Shown here: one piece after another, positions 1 to 9,857 of the stretch
Position numbering within the stretch: position 1 is the first letter of the stretch
Layout: every line of letters begins with the position of its first letter
DNA from: Kuschelorhynchus macadamiae
Taxonomy: Eukaryota; Arthropoda; Insecta; Coleoptera; Curculionidae
Reading direction: 5' to 3'
DNA: 64,000 nt
Assembly (NCBI GenBank): GCA_030620095.1
Contig: JAUTXW010004695.1
Coordinates: forward strand, 248,001 to 312,000
Position numbers and translations under genes: made by a program
The notes under the pieces: generated by a model
What the model was told of the DNA's origin: nothing
What the model saw: the letters and a program-made list of their open reading frames with translations, nothing else
Database searches by the model: none

Positions 1-1850
1 ACCTACAACATTTCCATATATGTTCCTATACCCATCTCCCACCATTTTTTAGATACGAGCCAACTTTGAATATTTTCCTGTTTTCAAAGACCATCCTCAA
101 CAAAAGCACCCGCCTCGGCACCTGCTTAGCGAATCACTTAACTAGTTAGGCCGTGTAAGGTTTTATTTACCTCGTACTGACAAACATTTGAAATAAACAG
201 ACAGTTTTAAATACGGTGAATAATCCAAAATGTATTTTTTTAAATACAATTTGTAACCCAAAGGTGTTAGATATTATAAGTGATAATTAAACAAACAAAT
301 AATACATAATCGTTAATTTTTAGCAAAAGAAAGATAACTAATTGTTAAATTGCTTAAAATGGCCACCATTCGCACTAAGGCATTCGTGCAAACATGTTAA
401 TTGGTTTCTTGTTGTTGCTCTTCGTATTTCCTCAGGATTTAATTCGTCAAAAGCTCGACGTACTCGATTTTCCAGATCCTGGAGATTTTGTATTGGATTT
501 TCTACATACACTCGCTCTTTGATGGTTCTCCAAAGGTAAGAATCTAGGGGAGTTAGGTCCGGAGACCGAGGTGGCCAATCCCATGATCCCAAACGTCTGA
601 ACCACCTATCTTCGAACATTCCATATAATTCTTGACTCACTTCATTGCTGCAATGTGCAGGAGCCCCATCCAATTGGTACCAGCAAGAAATCAATAATTT
701 TAGTGGTAACTCATCCAAAAACTCATTAACTGTAGTTCTTAAAATATCCAGATATTTATTCGAAGTTAAATTTTCATCGTAGATACAATAAGCAAATTTA
801 TTGTCCATCAGTAAGCAAAAAATATTAAACCCGAATTGAAACTGAAATCTTCGTTCTATAACCAATTTTGGGTTTTCAGCCGCCCAAAAATGACTATTTC
901 GTCTATTAAATATTCCTTCCCTCGTAAATTTCGACTCGTCAGTCCAGATAATTTTTTTCAAAAATAGTGGGTCTTCCTCAATTTTAGTTAGAACTATTTT
1001 GCAAAATTCAGTACGTCTCTGAAAATCTTTTGGTAAAAGGCCTCGCTGGGTGATAAATTTAAATGGTTGAATGTTATGTTTGCTTAGAATACGTTGAATT
1101 GTTGAATATGAAAGTCTTAGATCTATTTCAGCACTTCTAATTGATGCTTGAGGGTAAACGTTAAAATATCCAAGTACATTTATTTCATTGCCTTCATTAT
1201 CATTTTGTAGTTTTGTGTATGATCTATGTTTTATCATTTTGCCGTGATTTTTAAAATTTGCTTCATATCTGAAATATGAAGGCAAAATAAATAGAAAGCC
1301 CAAAAGGTTGTGTACACGTTCTAAAGAATTGTACCAAAAGAAAGGATGTCAGTATTAATGTGTATAATCAGAGTCCAAAGATCATCATCAAAATATTATG
1401 TTATGCACGTTAATACTGACAACCTCCTGTTGTTTCAGCAACATAAATTGATTTTTAAGGAAATAAAAACTATTATTGCATTTAGTACCTTCTAAATTTT
1501 TTCCTGTGCATAGGAGGTAAATGAGGATACATCTCGTTAAATTTTCTGCAGGTTCTTGAAATAACTTTGTCACACTCTCCATGAATGTAAAATAATTTTA
1601 AAATATCAATATTGGAATATTCAATTGCGTTTTTCATTTTTACGGAGCATCAATTGAAAACTATCTGTTAATGTCAAAAAGATGTCAGGAAGAAGTAAAC
1701 AAAACCTTCCATGGCCTACCAAGCTAAGTTATTCGTTAAGCGGGTGGTTTTATTATGGTAGTCTTTGAAAACAGGAAAATATTCAAAGTTGGCTCATATC
1801 TAAAAAATGGTGGGAGATGGGTATAGGAACATATAGGAAATATTGTAGGT
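1..1850 (-). mobile_element. Mariner-like DNA transposon with ~94 bp terminal inverted repeats
   Basis: Bases 1-94 and 1757-1850 are inverted copies of one another with only a few differences, and they enclose a transposase gene on the minus strand. The left end coincides with the window edge, so the element may start further left. The right terminus is ambiguous, because a further outward-facing motif (gacaccc) lies near 1955 and could be an outer end. By transposase type this is a Tc1/mariner (IS630) superfamily element, which moves by cut and paste into TA dinucleotides. The reading frame is intact once an intron is removed. Confidence 0.85.
338..1637 (-). CDS. Mariner-like transposase, two exons, apparently intact
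   Basis: DDE transposase predicted to cut and rejoin the ends of its own element in the nucleus. I read exon 1 as 1489-1637 and exon 2 as 338-1268, giving 359 residues. The 220-base intron (1269-1488) starts GTAC and ends in a pyrimidine-rich tract and CAG; joining splits an Arg codon and restores the frame. The N-terminus is a helix-turn-helix region of the type that begins IEYSNIDILKLFYIHGECDK. Catalytic residues are D160 (WTDES), D250 (QLDGAPAH) and D292 (PDLTPLD), with 41 residues between the last two. The C-terminus ends with the usual NGGHFKQF motif. The start was chosen because it places the conserved N-terminal helix directly after Met. The intron is inferred from protein continuity only. 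Confidence 0.8.
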
Positions 1851-2372
1851 AAGGTATTGGTTTATTCGAAGATACCATAAAATACAGAGTGTTGTATTTA
1901 AAATAAATGAGTTTTCACCATTACTAAATTTCGATAAAAATGCACTTTTTATACGACACCCGGTATGATATATCGCTATTCTAACATATAGTTATTTTAA
2001 ATATATGCATTCTCTAACCCAGAAAAAAAAATCTAGTAATTATCTCGCTTACGGAGGTAAATTGGATTTTCTAAAAAAAAAATCATAAATTAATTTTTTT
2101 AGAGAAAATGGTAGGAGATAAGTATAGGAAGATGTTAACAAAAGTTACTTAAAATCGTGCGTAGAATCAGAAACTGCAATAAAATATAGGGTGTTCTATT
2201 TGAAATTTCAATGTTGCTATTGGTTTCGGAGAGATGTGGCAACGCTGCACTTGCGAAAATATTTTTAGAATATAGATTATAACTTAATATGTCCGTATGC
2301 CGAATTTGAAAAAAATCCCTTTTATAGTGCTCCAGAACTTTTAATAGGACACTCAACGTGAATCACTCTGTA
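1851..2372. repeat. Diverged extra copies of a mariner terminus
   Basis: The stretch 2105-2372 repeats, in direct orientation and with much divergence, the layout of 1801-1965: an aaaatggt-ggaga-gtatagga block, then ataaaata-ag-gtgtt followed by a run rich in T and A. It ends with tcactctgtata, which resembles the ccctgta end of the many mariner termini in this window. I read it as a solo terminus of a relative of the first element. No coding sequence is visible. Confidence 0.45.
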
Positions 2373-3580
2373 TAAGTTTAGAGACGTGTTAAATCAGTGA
2401 TTTTAACTAAATTTTTGTTACTAAAGTAGTAGGGAATTTTATTTTCATAATAATTGTAATAGATTTAAGTAATTATTAAATAAAGTAGAAAAATGTTCCG
2501 GGAAATCGTTGTCGTTGTCATGACAACTTATCAAATAAGAAGCTCTTCATTGGTTGAAGATATTAGGTTTGACATTTTCAGTGGAATTCATACAAATAAA
2601 AAAAATCGCCGTGTTGACGCTGCTATTTTCATTTTTAATTGAATTTTGAATATAAATATTAAGAGAATAAAAGCCGATAATCAAAGAATAAGATTAATTC
2701 AAAACATATCTATAAAATTAAATGATAATTTTTATTCAGTATTTTATTATAAAAAAGTCATAAAACCTTGCTCTTTAAATGGTTATCGGAAATAAAAAAT
2801 AAATGGAACTGGAAACTCGAAGAGATAAAATAAAACCAATCCTCCATTTTACGAGGAAAGCTTTTCTGCGGTACTTTTATGGGCAAATTAAACTTCACCC
2901 GGTCAAGTATGTTATATCAAAACGAACCATTATCTTCTAGAAATAAGGGTTTACTGCCGTTTAAGTTACTGCTAACTAGTTTGGACGTTTTGATAGAAAT
3001 GAAGACGTTTTAAGAAATCTCATTTTGCAGCAAATTTTAGAAATCAATTTATTAAAATCATTGTAATAGAGGTAAACTACTCATCGGTTGCTAGGACTAT
3101 TTCATTCAGGTGTAAATTCTGCTATATGAATAGAGCAATTTTCACTGAATTACAGCAAAGACTGCACACTAGGTTAAAATAAGTAATGTAACTAGGGAGG
3201 CTAAAGGGTCTGCTTCCACCAGACGTATTTCATACTTTATAGAAAAAAAACGTAGAGCAAAAATGTACAAATAATCCCAAAATGCCACTTTTTCCAAATG
3301 ATTACCATGGAACATGAAAAGCTTCTCTCAAATTTCAGTGAGTGATGTGCGACTTACCATAACTGCAAGTGATAACTAACGACTGCTAATAGGTGCCGAT
3401 GACTGCCAACGACTGCATCCGATTGTCGGTGACTGCCTTTGACTGACAGCAACTGTCTCTAATTATCTGCATTTTTTTCAGTATAAATTATATCCAATTC
3501 TAAAACCTTAAACACATAACAATGACAGGAGGAGTAGCGTAATCGTGGCGGAGTGTAAGGGGAGGCGCGTTGATAACAGC
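2373..3580. other. AT-rich stretch without recognisable gene
   Basis: No open frame of convincing length or family and no terminal repeat is visible. At 3375-3460 there is a short degenerate array of gactgc-like words spaced 10-12 bases apart, probably a decayed minisatellite. Confidence 0.5.
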
Positions 3581-3942
3581 TTTGTACTAGCATTTAGAGA
3601 CTATCGTGTGATATGCTCCCTGTGAAAATGCCTTTAAGAAAAATTTTCAATAGAATTGTGCGTGATTTGGAAAATGAATGGTTATTAAAGAAATCGGTCC
3701 TAATCCGTGTTAACGAAAGATAACCAATTAGATTCCTTTTCATATTTGGAAGAAAATTAGGAAAACTCTGAAAGAGACGTCGCAAAAAACGTTTATATAA
3801 GGAAAAGAAGTGTGCAACAAGCTTTGGAAATAAATAATTATCGTCCACATACACTCATGTCCGTTTTATCCTCCTCTGGTATTAATGATACAGCAACGTT
3901 TCGTGCACAGATGATGAACCATCATTTTTTCAGTCAATTTTT

Positions 3943-4075
3943 GGAAAATTCTTTCGACAGATGGGGCAATTTTTAACAGTGCCAGTATTTTTAACCGCAA
4001 GAATATCCATTATTGGTCGAATGTCAACAAACACATAGTACAATTTATTCAGAAACAAAGATATCCAAGTGCTTA
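3943..4075 (+). repeat. Left copy of a ~135 bp duplication flanking the LINE
   Basis: This piece of the mariner relic recurs at 5885-6021 on the other side of the LINE, with roughly ten differences. Both copies encode the same transposase segment around NRKN-HYWSNVN. If it arose on insertion it is a target-site duplication far longer than the usual 7-20 bp of LINEs. Confidence 0.75.
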
Positions 4076-5882
4076 GACATAGACATAGACATAGATGGGG
4101 AGCCCCACAAGGGCAGCACTTAGGCTCACTGGGGCCCATTGTACTATCCCCCCAAGTAGGCGTGTCAGGCCAAGAGCCCACTCCTTTTTAGAAAGGAAAG
4201 GACCCTTTCTGGTCGCGCACGTCCCACAAGCTCGGGTTCCACGTAGGTGTCACCCAAGCAAAGCAGTCTGGCGTTGACTAAAGCGTCACATCGACAGACT
4301 AGATGCTCAGTAGTTTCATCTACCTCAGCACAAAACCTGCAGTATGGATCGTTGTCGAGTCCAATCTTATGCAGGTAATATTTCACTAACCAGTGTCCAG
4401 TTAGGACCCCGGTAATAGTTCTAAGTTGACTTCTGTTTAGATTTAGAAGTCTATTAGACTCAGAACGGCTATAAGGGCCTGATATGAAGACCTTAGACTG
4501 TCTGAGTCCTGCCAGCTCGTGCCATTCAGCACGGAATTCCTCGACAGTGCGATTCTTAATCCTAGCCTTGGCAGCTGAAGGAGCAATTCCAAGAGCAGGT
4601 TCCGGCCCAGTGAAAGCAGTGTTGCTACCTTCCCGAGCCAGCTGATCCGCCCCTTCATTACCCCCAATGCCCTGATGGCCAGGCATCCAAATGAGGCTAA
4701 CCCTATTGGACTCACACAGCCTCTCTAGGGCTCTCCTGTATTCAAGTGATAGCAGCGAATTGACCCTGTTCGAGGACAGAGATTTAATCGCGGCTTGACT
4801 ATCACAGCATATATAGATATGCTTGTCGTGGTATCCTCTGGAAAGGTTTTCCTGTACGCAGTCCAAGATTGCTGTAATCTCAGCCTGAGATACAGTCGCA
4901 TACCGTCCAAGAGCAAGACTAATTCTTGCCCTAGACCATAAATTAGAGAGCCATCTGTAAACCAGACAAGGCCCTCCGGTTTGAGGAAGGATGGGGAGGA
5001 ATCCCTCCATTGTTCTCTCTCAGGAACAATTACACAAAACCTTTTAGAGGCAATTGAGACCGGAATAATGGCATCTCTCCTTGCTAGGAGAGGGTCTGAT
5101 CTGATCAGTTCAGTCCAAACTCGCGTATGCCCAAAATTCCAGTCTCTGTGTATCCAACGACCCCAGTCGTTTAAACGAACAGAAGCTTTCCGAGCTTTCC
5201 AAGCAAGTGCAGAGGACTTAGTCCCAGAATAGCCTCCATAGATCGGGTCTGTGTGGTTCTTATGGCTCCAGTTATGTCCAGACATGCCAGTCTCTGGAGC
5301 TTGTCAAGCATCCTTCTGTATGTGGTCTTGCGAGTGGCGGGCCACCACACAAGAGCGCCACAAGTGATCATTGGCCTTATCACTGACGTGTAAAGCCAAT
5401 GCACAATACGATGTTTTAAACCCCAGGTTGATCCGAAGGACCGTCTGCACGCCCATAGACACTCTGTGGTCCTTTTTGTGATCCTTTCAATATGATCCCT
5501 CCAGGGCAGTCGGGAGTCTATTAAGACACCCACATATTTTACCGACCAGGAAGGTCTCAACTCTTTCCCAAAGAGGGTGAGCCTCTCAAGGTCCACTTTT
5601 CTCTTATGGGTAAATGGTACCATTTCGGTCTTATCAGGATTAACAGACAGGCCGTGTTTTTGGCACCACATTTCCACCATGGCCAAAGCCCTCTGCATGA
5701 GCCTTATAATGGTGTTTGGGAACTTGCCTATTACTATAATGGCAAGATCATCAGCTTAGCTTTGAGCATAAACTCCGCTCTCGTTGAGAGTATGAAGCAG
5801 CCCATCCACAACCAGACACCACAAGAGCGGAGAAAGAACTCCGCCCTGCGGACATCCTTTGACCACGGACGAGCATATTAAT
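4076..5882 (-). mobile_element. 5'-truncated LOA-like LINE (reverse transcriptase plus RNase H)
   Basis: The element runs on the minus strand. Its 3' end, at 4076-4094, is a short tandem repeat of the unit acatag, a microsatellite-like tail rather than poly(A). Its 5' end stops abruptly at about 5880 within the reverse transcriptase palm. It lies inside a mariner transposase relic and is bounded by ~135 bp copies of that target. The RT and RNase H content places it with the I/LOA/R1 group; LOA-like is my best guess. Confidence 0.75.
4165..5882 (-). pseudogene. LINE pol fragment: RT palm and thumb, RNase H, C-terminal Cys/His region
   Basis: Read from 5882 downward, the frame gives the RT motif GCPQGGVLSPLLW and then VYAQ-Ser-stop-ADDLAI, so a nonsense codon sits at the tyrosine of the YADD active site. 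The thumb follows (5171-5698), including a DKTEMVPF-type segment and VKYVGVLIDS. A frameshift leads to the RNase H domain, with WFTDGS near 4960, an SQAEI motif, the CDSQAAI motif and a MPGHQGIGGNEGAD motif. The C-terminus carries CRFCAEVDETTEHLVCRC, a Cys/His motif typical of this LINE group. The copy is dead because of truncation, stop and frameshift. Confidence 0.8.
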
Positions 5883-5884
5883 AA

Positions 5885-6021
5885 ATTTTTGGAAAATTAT
5901 TTGGACAGATGGGGCAATTTTTAACAGTGCCAGTATTTTTAACCGCAAGAATACACATTATTGGTCGAATGTCAACCAACATATAGTTAAAATTATTCAG
6001 AAACAAAGATATCGAAGTGCT
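5885..6021 (+). repeat. Right copy of the ~135 bp duplication flanking the LINE
   Basis: Inexact copy of 3943-4075. It continues rightward into the rest of the mariner transposase, while the left copy continues leftward, as expected of a duplicated insertion target. Confidence 0.75.
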
Positions 6022-6685
6022 TACGTGTGGTATTGTTCACAAAAGTGTATTTGATCAAATATTTTATGACCAACATTTAAACGGAGACCGTTATCTAAAT
6101 TTATTAGATAATAGGATTCAAGGAAAACTCAACGAGTCGCCTGAACAACTGAAGCAAGAACTGATATTTCAGTAGGATAGCGCTCCGTATCATACGGTGA
6201 GACCAGTTATAAAGTGGTTGAATAATAAATTTCCAACTTGAATTGGAAAACACGGGACGGCACCATGGTCTACAGGCAGTCCAGACTTAACATCTCGGGA
6301 TTTTGTATGAGGAAGCCTTAAACATATTGTTTATTAAAACAGAAGAAACAATATTAAACATTGGAGGTAAAAAAAGGAATAAATAACAGAAAAGAAACTC
6401 TACAGAAAGAATTCAAATTATTTATACAACATGCATTGCGAAGGATGGGGGATATGTTAAAAACGTTTTTTGACTTTTTCCATAGATTTTTTTAAATTTT
6501 GAAAATTCGTTTAACATTTGTTTGTCCTGCTTATTTTCTCGTACTTACTATTATTATTCGTATATTACACGAAATTCCCAGAAACTATTAGTATTAAAAT
6601 ATATATTTTGTTATTTAAAACGTATATTATTCTAATTTTAGATGTAATTTTACTTGCAATATTATTAAGCAGCCGCCACTGTTCG

Positions 6686-7325
6686 TAACTGCTGGACAAT
6701 TGCTTTCGAGCAAGGAAAATTTCGTCTAAATTTCAAGCTCGATATTTTTGGAACCAGACCAAATATCGCCATCCGGTTTTGACGAGCTAACAGATTGACT
6801 TTTTGTGAAAAAATTGCTGTTTTAAAATTTGTTTAACTATCATTTTTTTTAATACAGGGTGTTAAAAAAGTCCACGATTTTTATCTCAATTTTAAATGTG
6901 TGTAACTTTCCGAGAATTTTTTAAAACTTTTAACTGCCTTAGTTTTAAGAATACCGATTTCCATTCCATAACCTCCAATTTTTTTCAACTTTTAAGCACC
7001 TAAACCATCCTGTTCATTACATTTTTTGCTGCTGTTTGATATACCCTACGATATCCTGGTTTATTTTCAATAAAAAAAAACTAAAGTAATGTGGTATCCA
7101 GTGGCGTACTAATTATCGCCTGTTTTCGGAACGTTCAAAGGTGCATAATTTTATAAATAACCTTTTAAAGTTTTATTTGTTTATTTTACTTTAATCATTG
7201 ACATATTGTTAAGAAACCAATTTCTCAAAATTTTGATATTTGCATTTGTTTTAAAAATATTGTTTATTTTTTGTAACCATAATAATTTTTCCAACTTTTT
7301 CGTTCCAAACCATTCTGAATTGTTA
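6686..7325 (+). repeat. Left inverted block, mate at 17455-18166
   Basis: About 640 bases match the reverse complement of 17455-18166 at moderate identity. Inside are a tacagggtgtt terminus at 6855 and two further degenerate termini near 7003 and 7305 (accatcctg and accattctg). The two blocks are oriented like the ends of a single large element. The sequence from 7326 to 7671 has no recognisable feature apart from being the 3' flank of the Tc1 relic. Confidence 0.7.
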
Positions 7326-7671
7326 TTACCGGTAAATTTTAACGCCACTGAGAAACTTAAAATATTCCCAGCAGAGTAAATTACATCCTATGCCAAACAA
7401 AAAATGATATCGAAAACTAAGTCTTTTTTTTAAGTTAACTTAAAACAAAACGCAAAAAGTGTTTCTAAATATTAATTTTTTATTAAATTAAATAAACAAA
7501 CAACAATTAGGTAGATACCTAAGTAAAACGAATCAAAATAAGTGAACTATCTAAACAAAGTGAACTAAAAAGTTAACAAACTAAAATTAAAAAACAACAA
7601 CAAAGTAAACTAAAAGGTAAGAAAAACTAAAAAAATTATTAAAAAACGACTGACTTATTAAAGTTATTTAA

Positions 7672-8622
7672 TTAATAGCGGGTATGCCCTCCCCTTACAT
7701 TCACAACCTCTTGGCATGGCCGTGGCATGGTGTCAACCAAGAGCTTAATGAACGCATGAGGGATATTTTGCCACGTTTCTTCTATGACAAGGGGCAACTC
7801 GTCCAGCGTTTGGGGAGCATTTTCGCGTGATCGTACTTAGGCTGAGACCACACATGCTCAATTATATTAAGATCAGGAGATTTTGGGGGCAGGTGTAACT
7901 GTTGTATGTTATGTTCCCCTAAAAACTGCTGAACAATTCTCGCCCGTTGTGGTCTCGCATTATCGTCAACTATGACGAAATGCGTACCCCGCGAAATGTA
8001 TAATTCGGATCTGCTATTATACATCACTTCTGCCAAAACATTTAATCCTCCTCCTTCAAAGGTTTCCTGAGGAGCCATGTTCTCCTCTTCAAATCGCTCC
8101 CCAGGTTGCCTCTATACTAACAATCTACCACCGGAGCGTATCAGATTAAACCGCGTTTAGTCACAAAAGAAACAATTCCGCCACTCGTCTTGCCAAGCCA
8201 ATTTATCGGTGGCCCATTCGACCCGGTGTCCCCTATGATTTGGAGAACACATTTTCAACACATCGCCTTCTTGCTCTAAAACCAAAAAAAGAACAATTTT
8301 TTAATGTCAACAGATAATTAACGGTCCTACTAGACGCCACTATACCAGTTTGTTTTCTTAGGCTATCATTTAAAACTCTAGAGCACGAAGTTCGGTGATT
8401 ATGAACCTCTCTTAATAGGGTTCTTGCTGCTCGTGCCTCAATTTTCCTGGGAGCTCCACCTCTGTGCACATAGCGGACATGACCGTTCAGGCGAAAACGC
8501 TGTTTCAGGTAATTTGTAGTGCTGCAGCTTACCGAATATATTCCTGCTACATTTGTTTAGGGTAACCCTTCGTTTAAAAGACGAATACAATTATTCCTTT
8601 CATTTTCAGTTAATCGAGGCAT
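7672..8622 (-). pseudogene. Tc1-like (DD34E) transposase, decayed
   Basis: The frame starts at 8622 with MPRLTENERNNCIRLL, a typical Tc1 helix-turn-helix start, and continues through an HTH_Tnp_Tc3_2-like segment (8233-8469, GGAPRKIEARAARTLL). The catalytic part (7782-8078) has the second Asp in VDDNARPQRAR and the Glu in SPDLNIIEHVW, with 34 residues between them, so this is the DD34E class. The expected His of NARPH is Gln. The protein ends with the usual VNVRGGHTRY and a stop at 7672-7674. Frameshifts near 7780 and 8100-8230 and missing pieces make it a pseudogene. Its own terminal repeats could not be located. Confidence 0.8.
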
Positions 8623-8675
8623 TATCACAATTCAGAATAACTAAAGGAATAAAAAGGAACACGTCATGAATTAAC

Positions 8676-8816
8676 CCTTTTAATTTCGCCTGTCAAAGTT
8701 TATTTGATTGTTTATCCGTTGCTATGGAAGCGTTAGTAACTTATTTTTCATTCGAATCAATTCTAACGGATGCAAAGAAACAAAATAAATAGACATTGGT
8801 AGGCGAAATTAAAAGA
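8676..8816. repeat. Short inverted-repeat element (MITE-like)
   Basis: The sequence ttttaatttcgcctg near 8678 is mirrored by aggcgaaattaaaag at 8801-8815, giving a ~140 bp unit with inverted ends and no coding capacity. It sits just upstream of the Tc1 relic and might be that element's terminus or an independent MITE. Confidence 0.4.
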
Positions 8817-9051
8817 GAAATAAGTGGAATACGGTTTTTGTTGTGTGGCTCTCGGATGAGGCGTAAGAATCAAAAATGAAATAAAAAAAACATGAAGCTT
8901 ATGTGCACAAACAAATTGACTTATTGGTGTCCAACATGACAGTTCGAAGATCGTTGAAAGAAAACGATTTAAGGTGTAATAAGTTTAGTTATCTGTTGGC
9001 ATTAATGCTTGTTTTGTTTGAGCAAGAAGAAGAACAAAATCTTTACGAATT

Positions 9052-9320
<269 letters not shown>

Positions 9321-9370
9321 TGGATTTCTTTCTTGGGTATAGGTTTATTTGCAAAATCAAACAATGGGAT

Positions 9371-9425
9371 TAACTTGACATTTCGCTTATCATAGTAGGA
9401 TTTCTCAAGAATTGCTCATTCCTTT
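9371..9425 (-). ncRNA. Decayed hammerhead-like motif in PLE copy 1
   Basis: Minus-strand relative of the motif at 13321-13380, retaining GAAA followed by UGUC. The first box reads UUGAGAA in place of CUGANGA, and stem II is only partly paired. It occupies the same place relative to the (AT)n tract and the PLE terminal motif as the better copy. Not expected to cleave. Confidence 0.45.
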
Positions 9426-9857
9426 ATTATTTTTTTTGGTATATATGGCTTTCCTTACCTATCTACAATTAATTTAAAAAACATTTAGTGCTTTAATTAT
9501 AAAATGACATTTACAATTTTTCTAAAACTGATTTAAAATTTTATACTATTGACAATAATTATTACAAAATTAATAAAATAAGGTTACATACTTCGGAAAA
9601 TACATGTTGATTATTTATTTATATTTGAATAATAGGTAGCAAGTTAGTGGTTTGCCGGGCAACTCATGGCACAGTTTTAGGTAAAAAGGTGTTCTTATCG
9701 TAGTACGTTTTTTTTTGAGGAATTTAAAGATACTTTTTTGCTATTTTTTAATTTAAACCTTAGAGTAGAAACAGACATTTACAGTGATATACTACATTTT
9801 AAAAATAATGGCTTACACGAAGTTAAAACTATACTAAAATATCAAATTGTGGTATAT

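Larger units (their letters stand above)
3590..6455 (+). pseudogene. Decayed mariner-like transposase, split by a LINE
   Basis: Broken reading frames on the plus strand match the WPxRSPDLTPLD transposase type. Left of the LINE, about 3810-4075, one reads NNYRPHTLM and then DGAIFNSASIFNRKN, where DEATF would be expected, so the first catalytic Asp region is already altered. Right of the LINE, 5885-6340, the gene resumes with HYWSN, NGDRYLNLLDN, FQ-stop-DSAPYHTV (second Asp), GSPDLTSRDF (third Asp) and GSLKHIVY. There are several stops and frameshifts. The stretch around the NRKN motif is present on both sides of the inserted LINE, so the original gene is cut inside its catalytic core. Confidence 0.7.

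Noticed and set aside
3890..3925. aacgtttcg followed by agatgatg, resembling a hammerhead signature
   Set aside because: It lies in the mariner transposase relic, the boxes are in the wrong spacing, and no stem II pairing exists.
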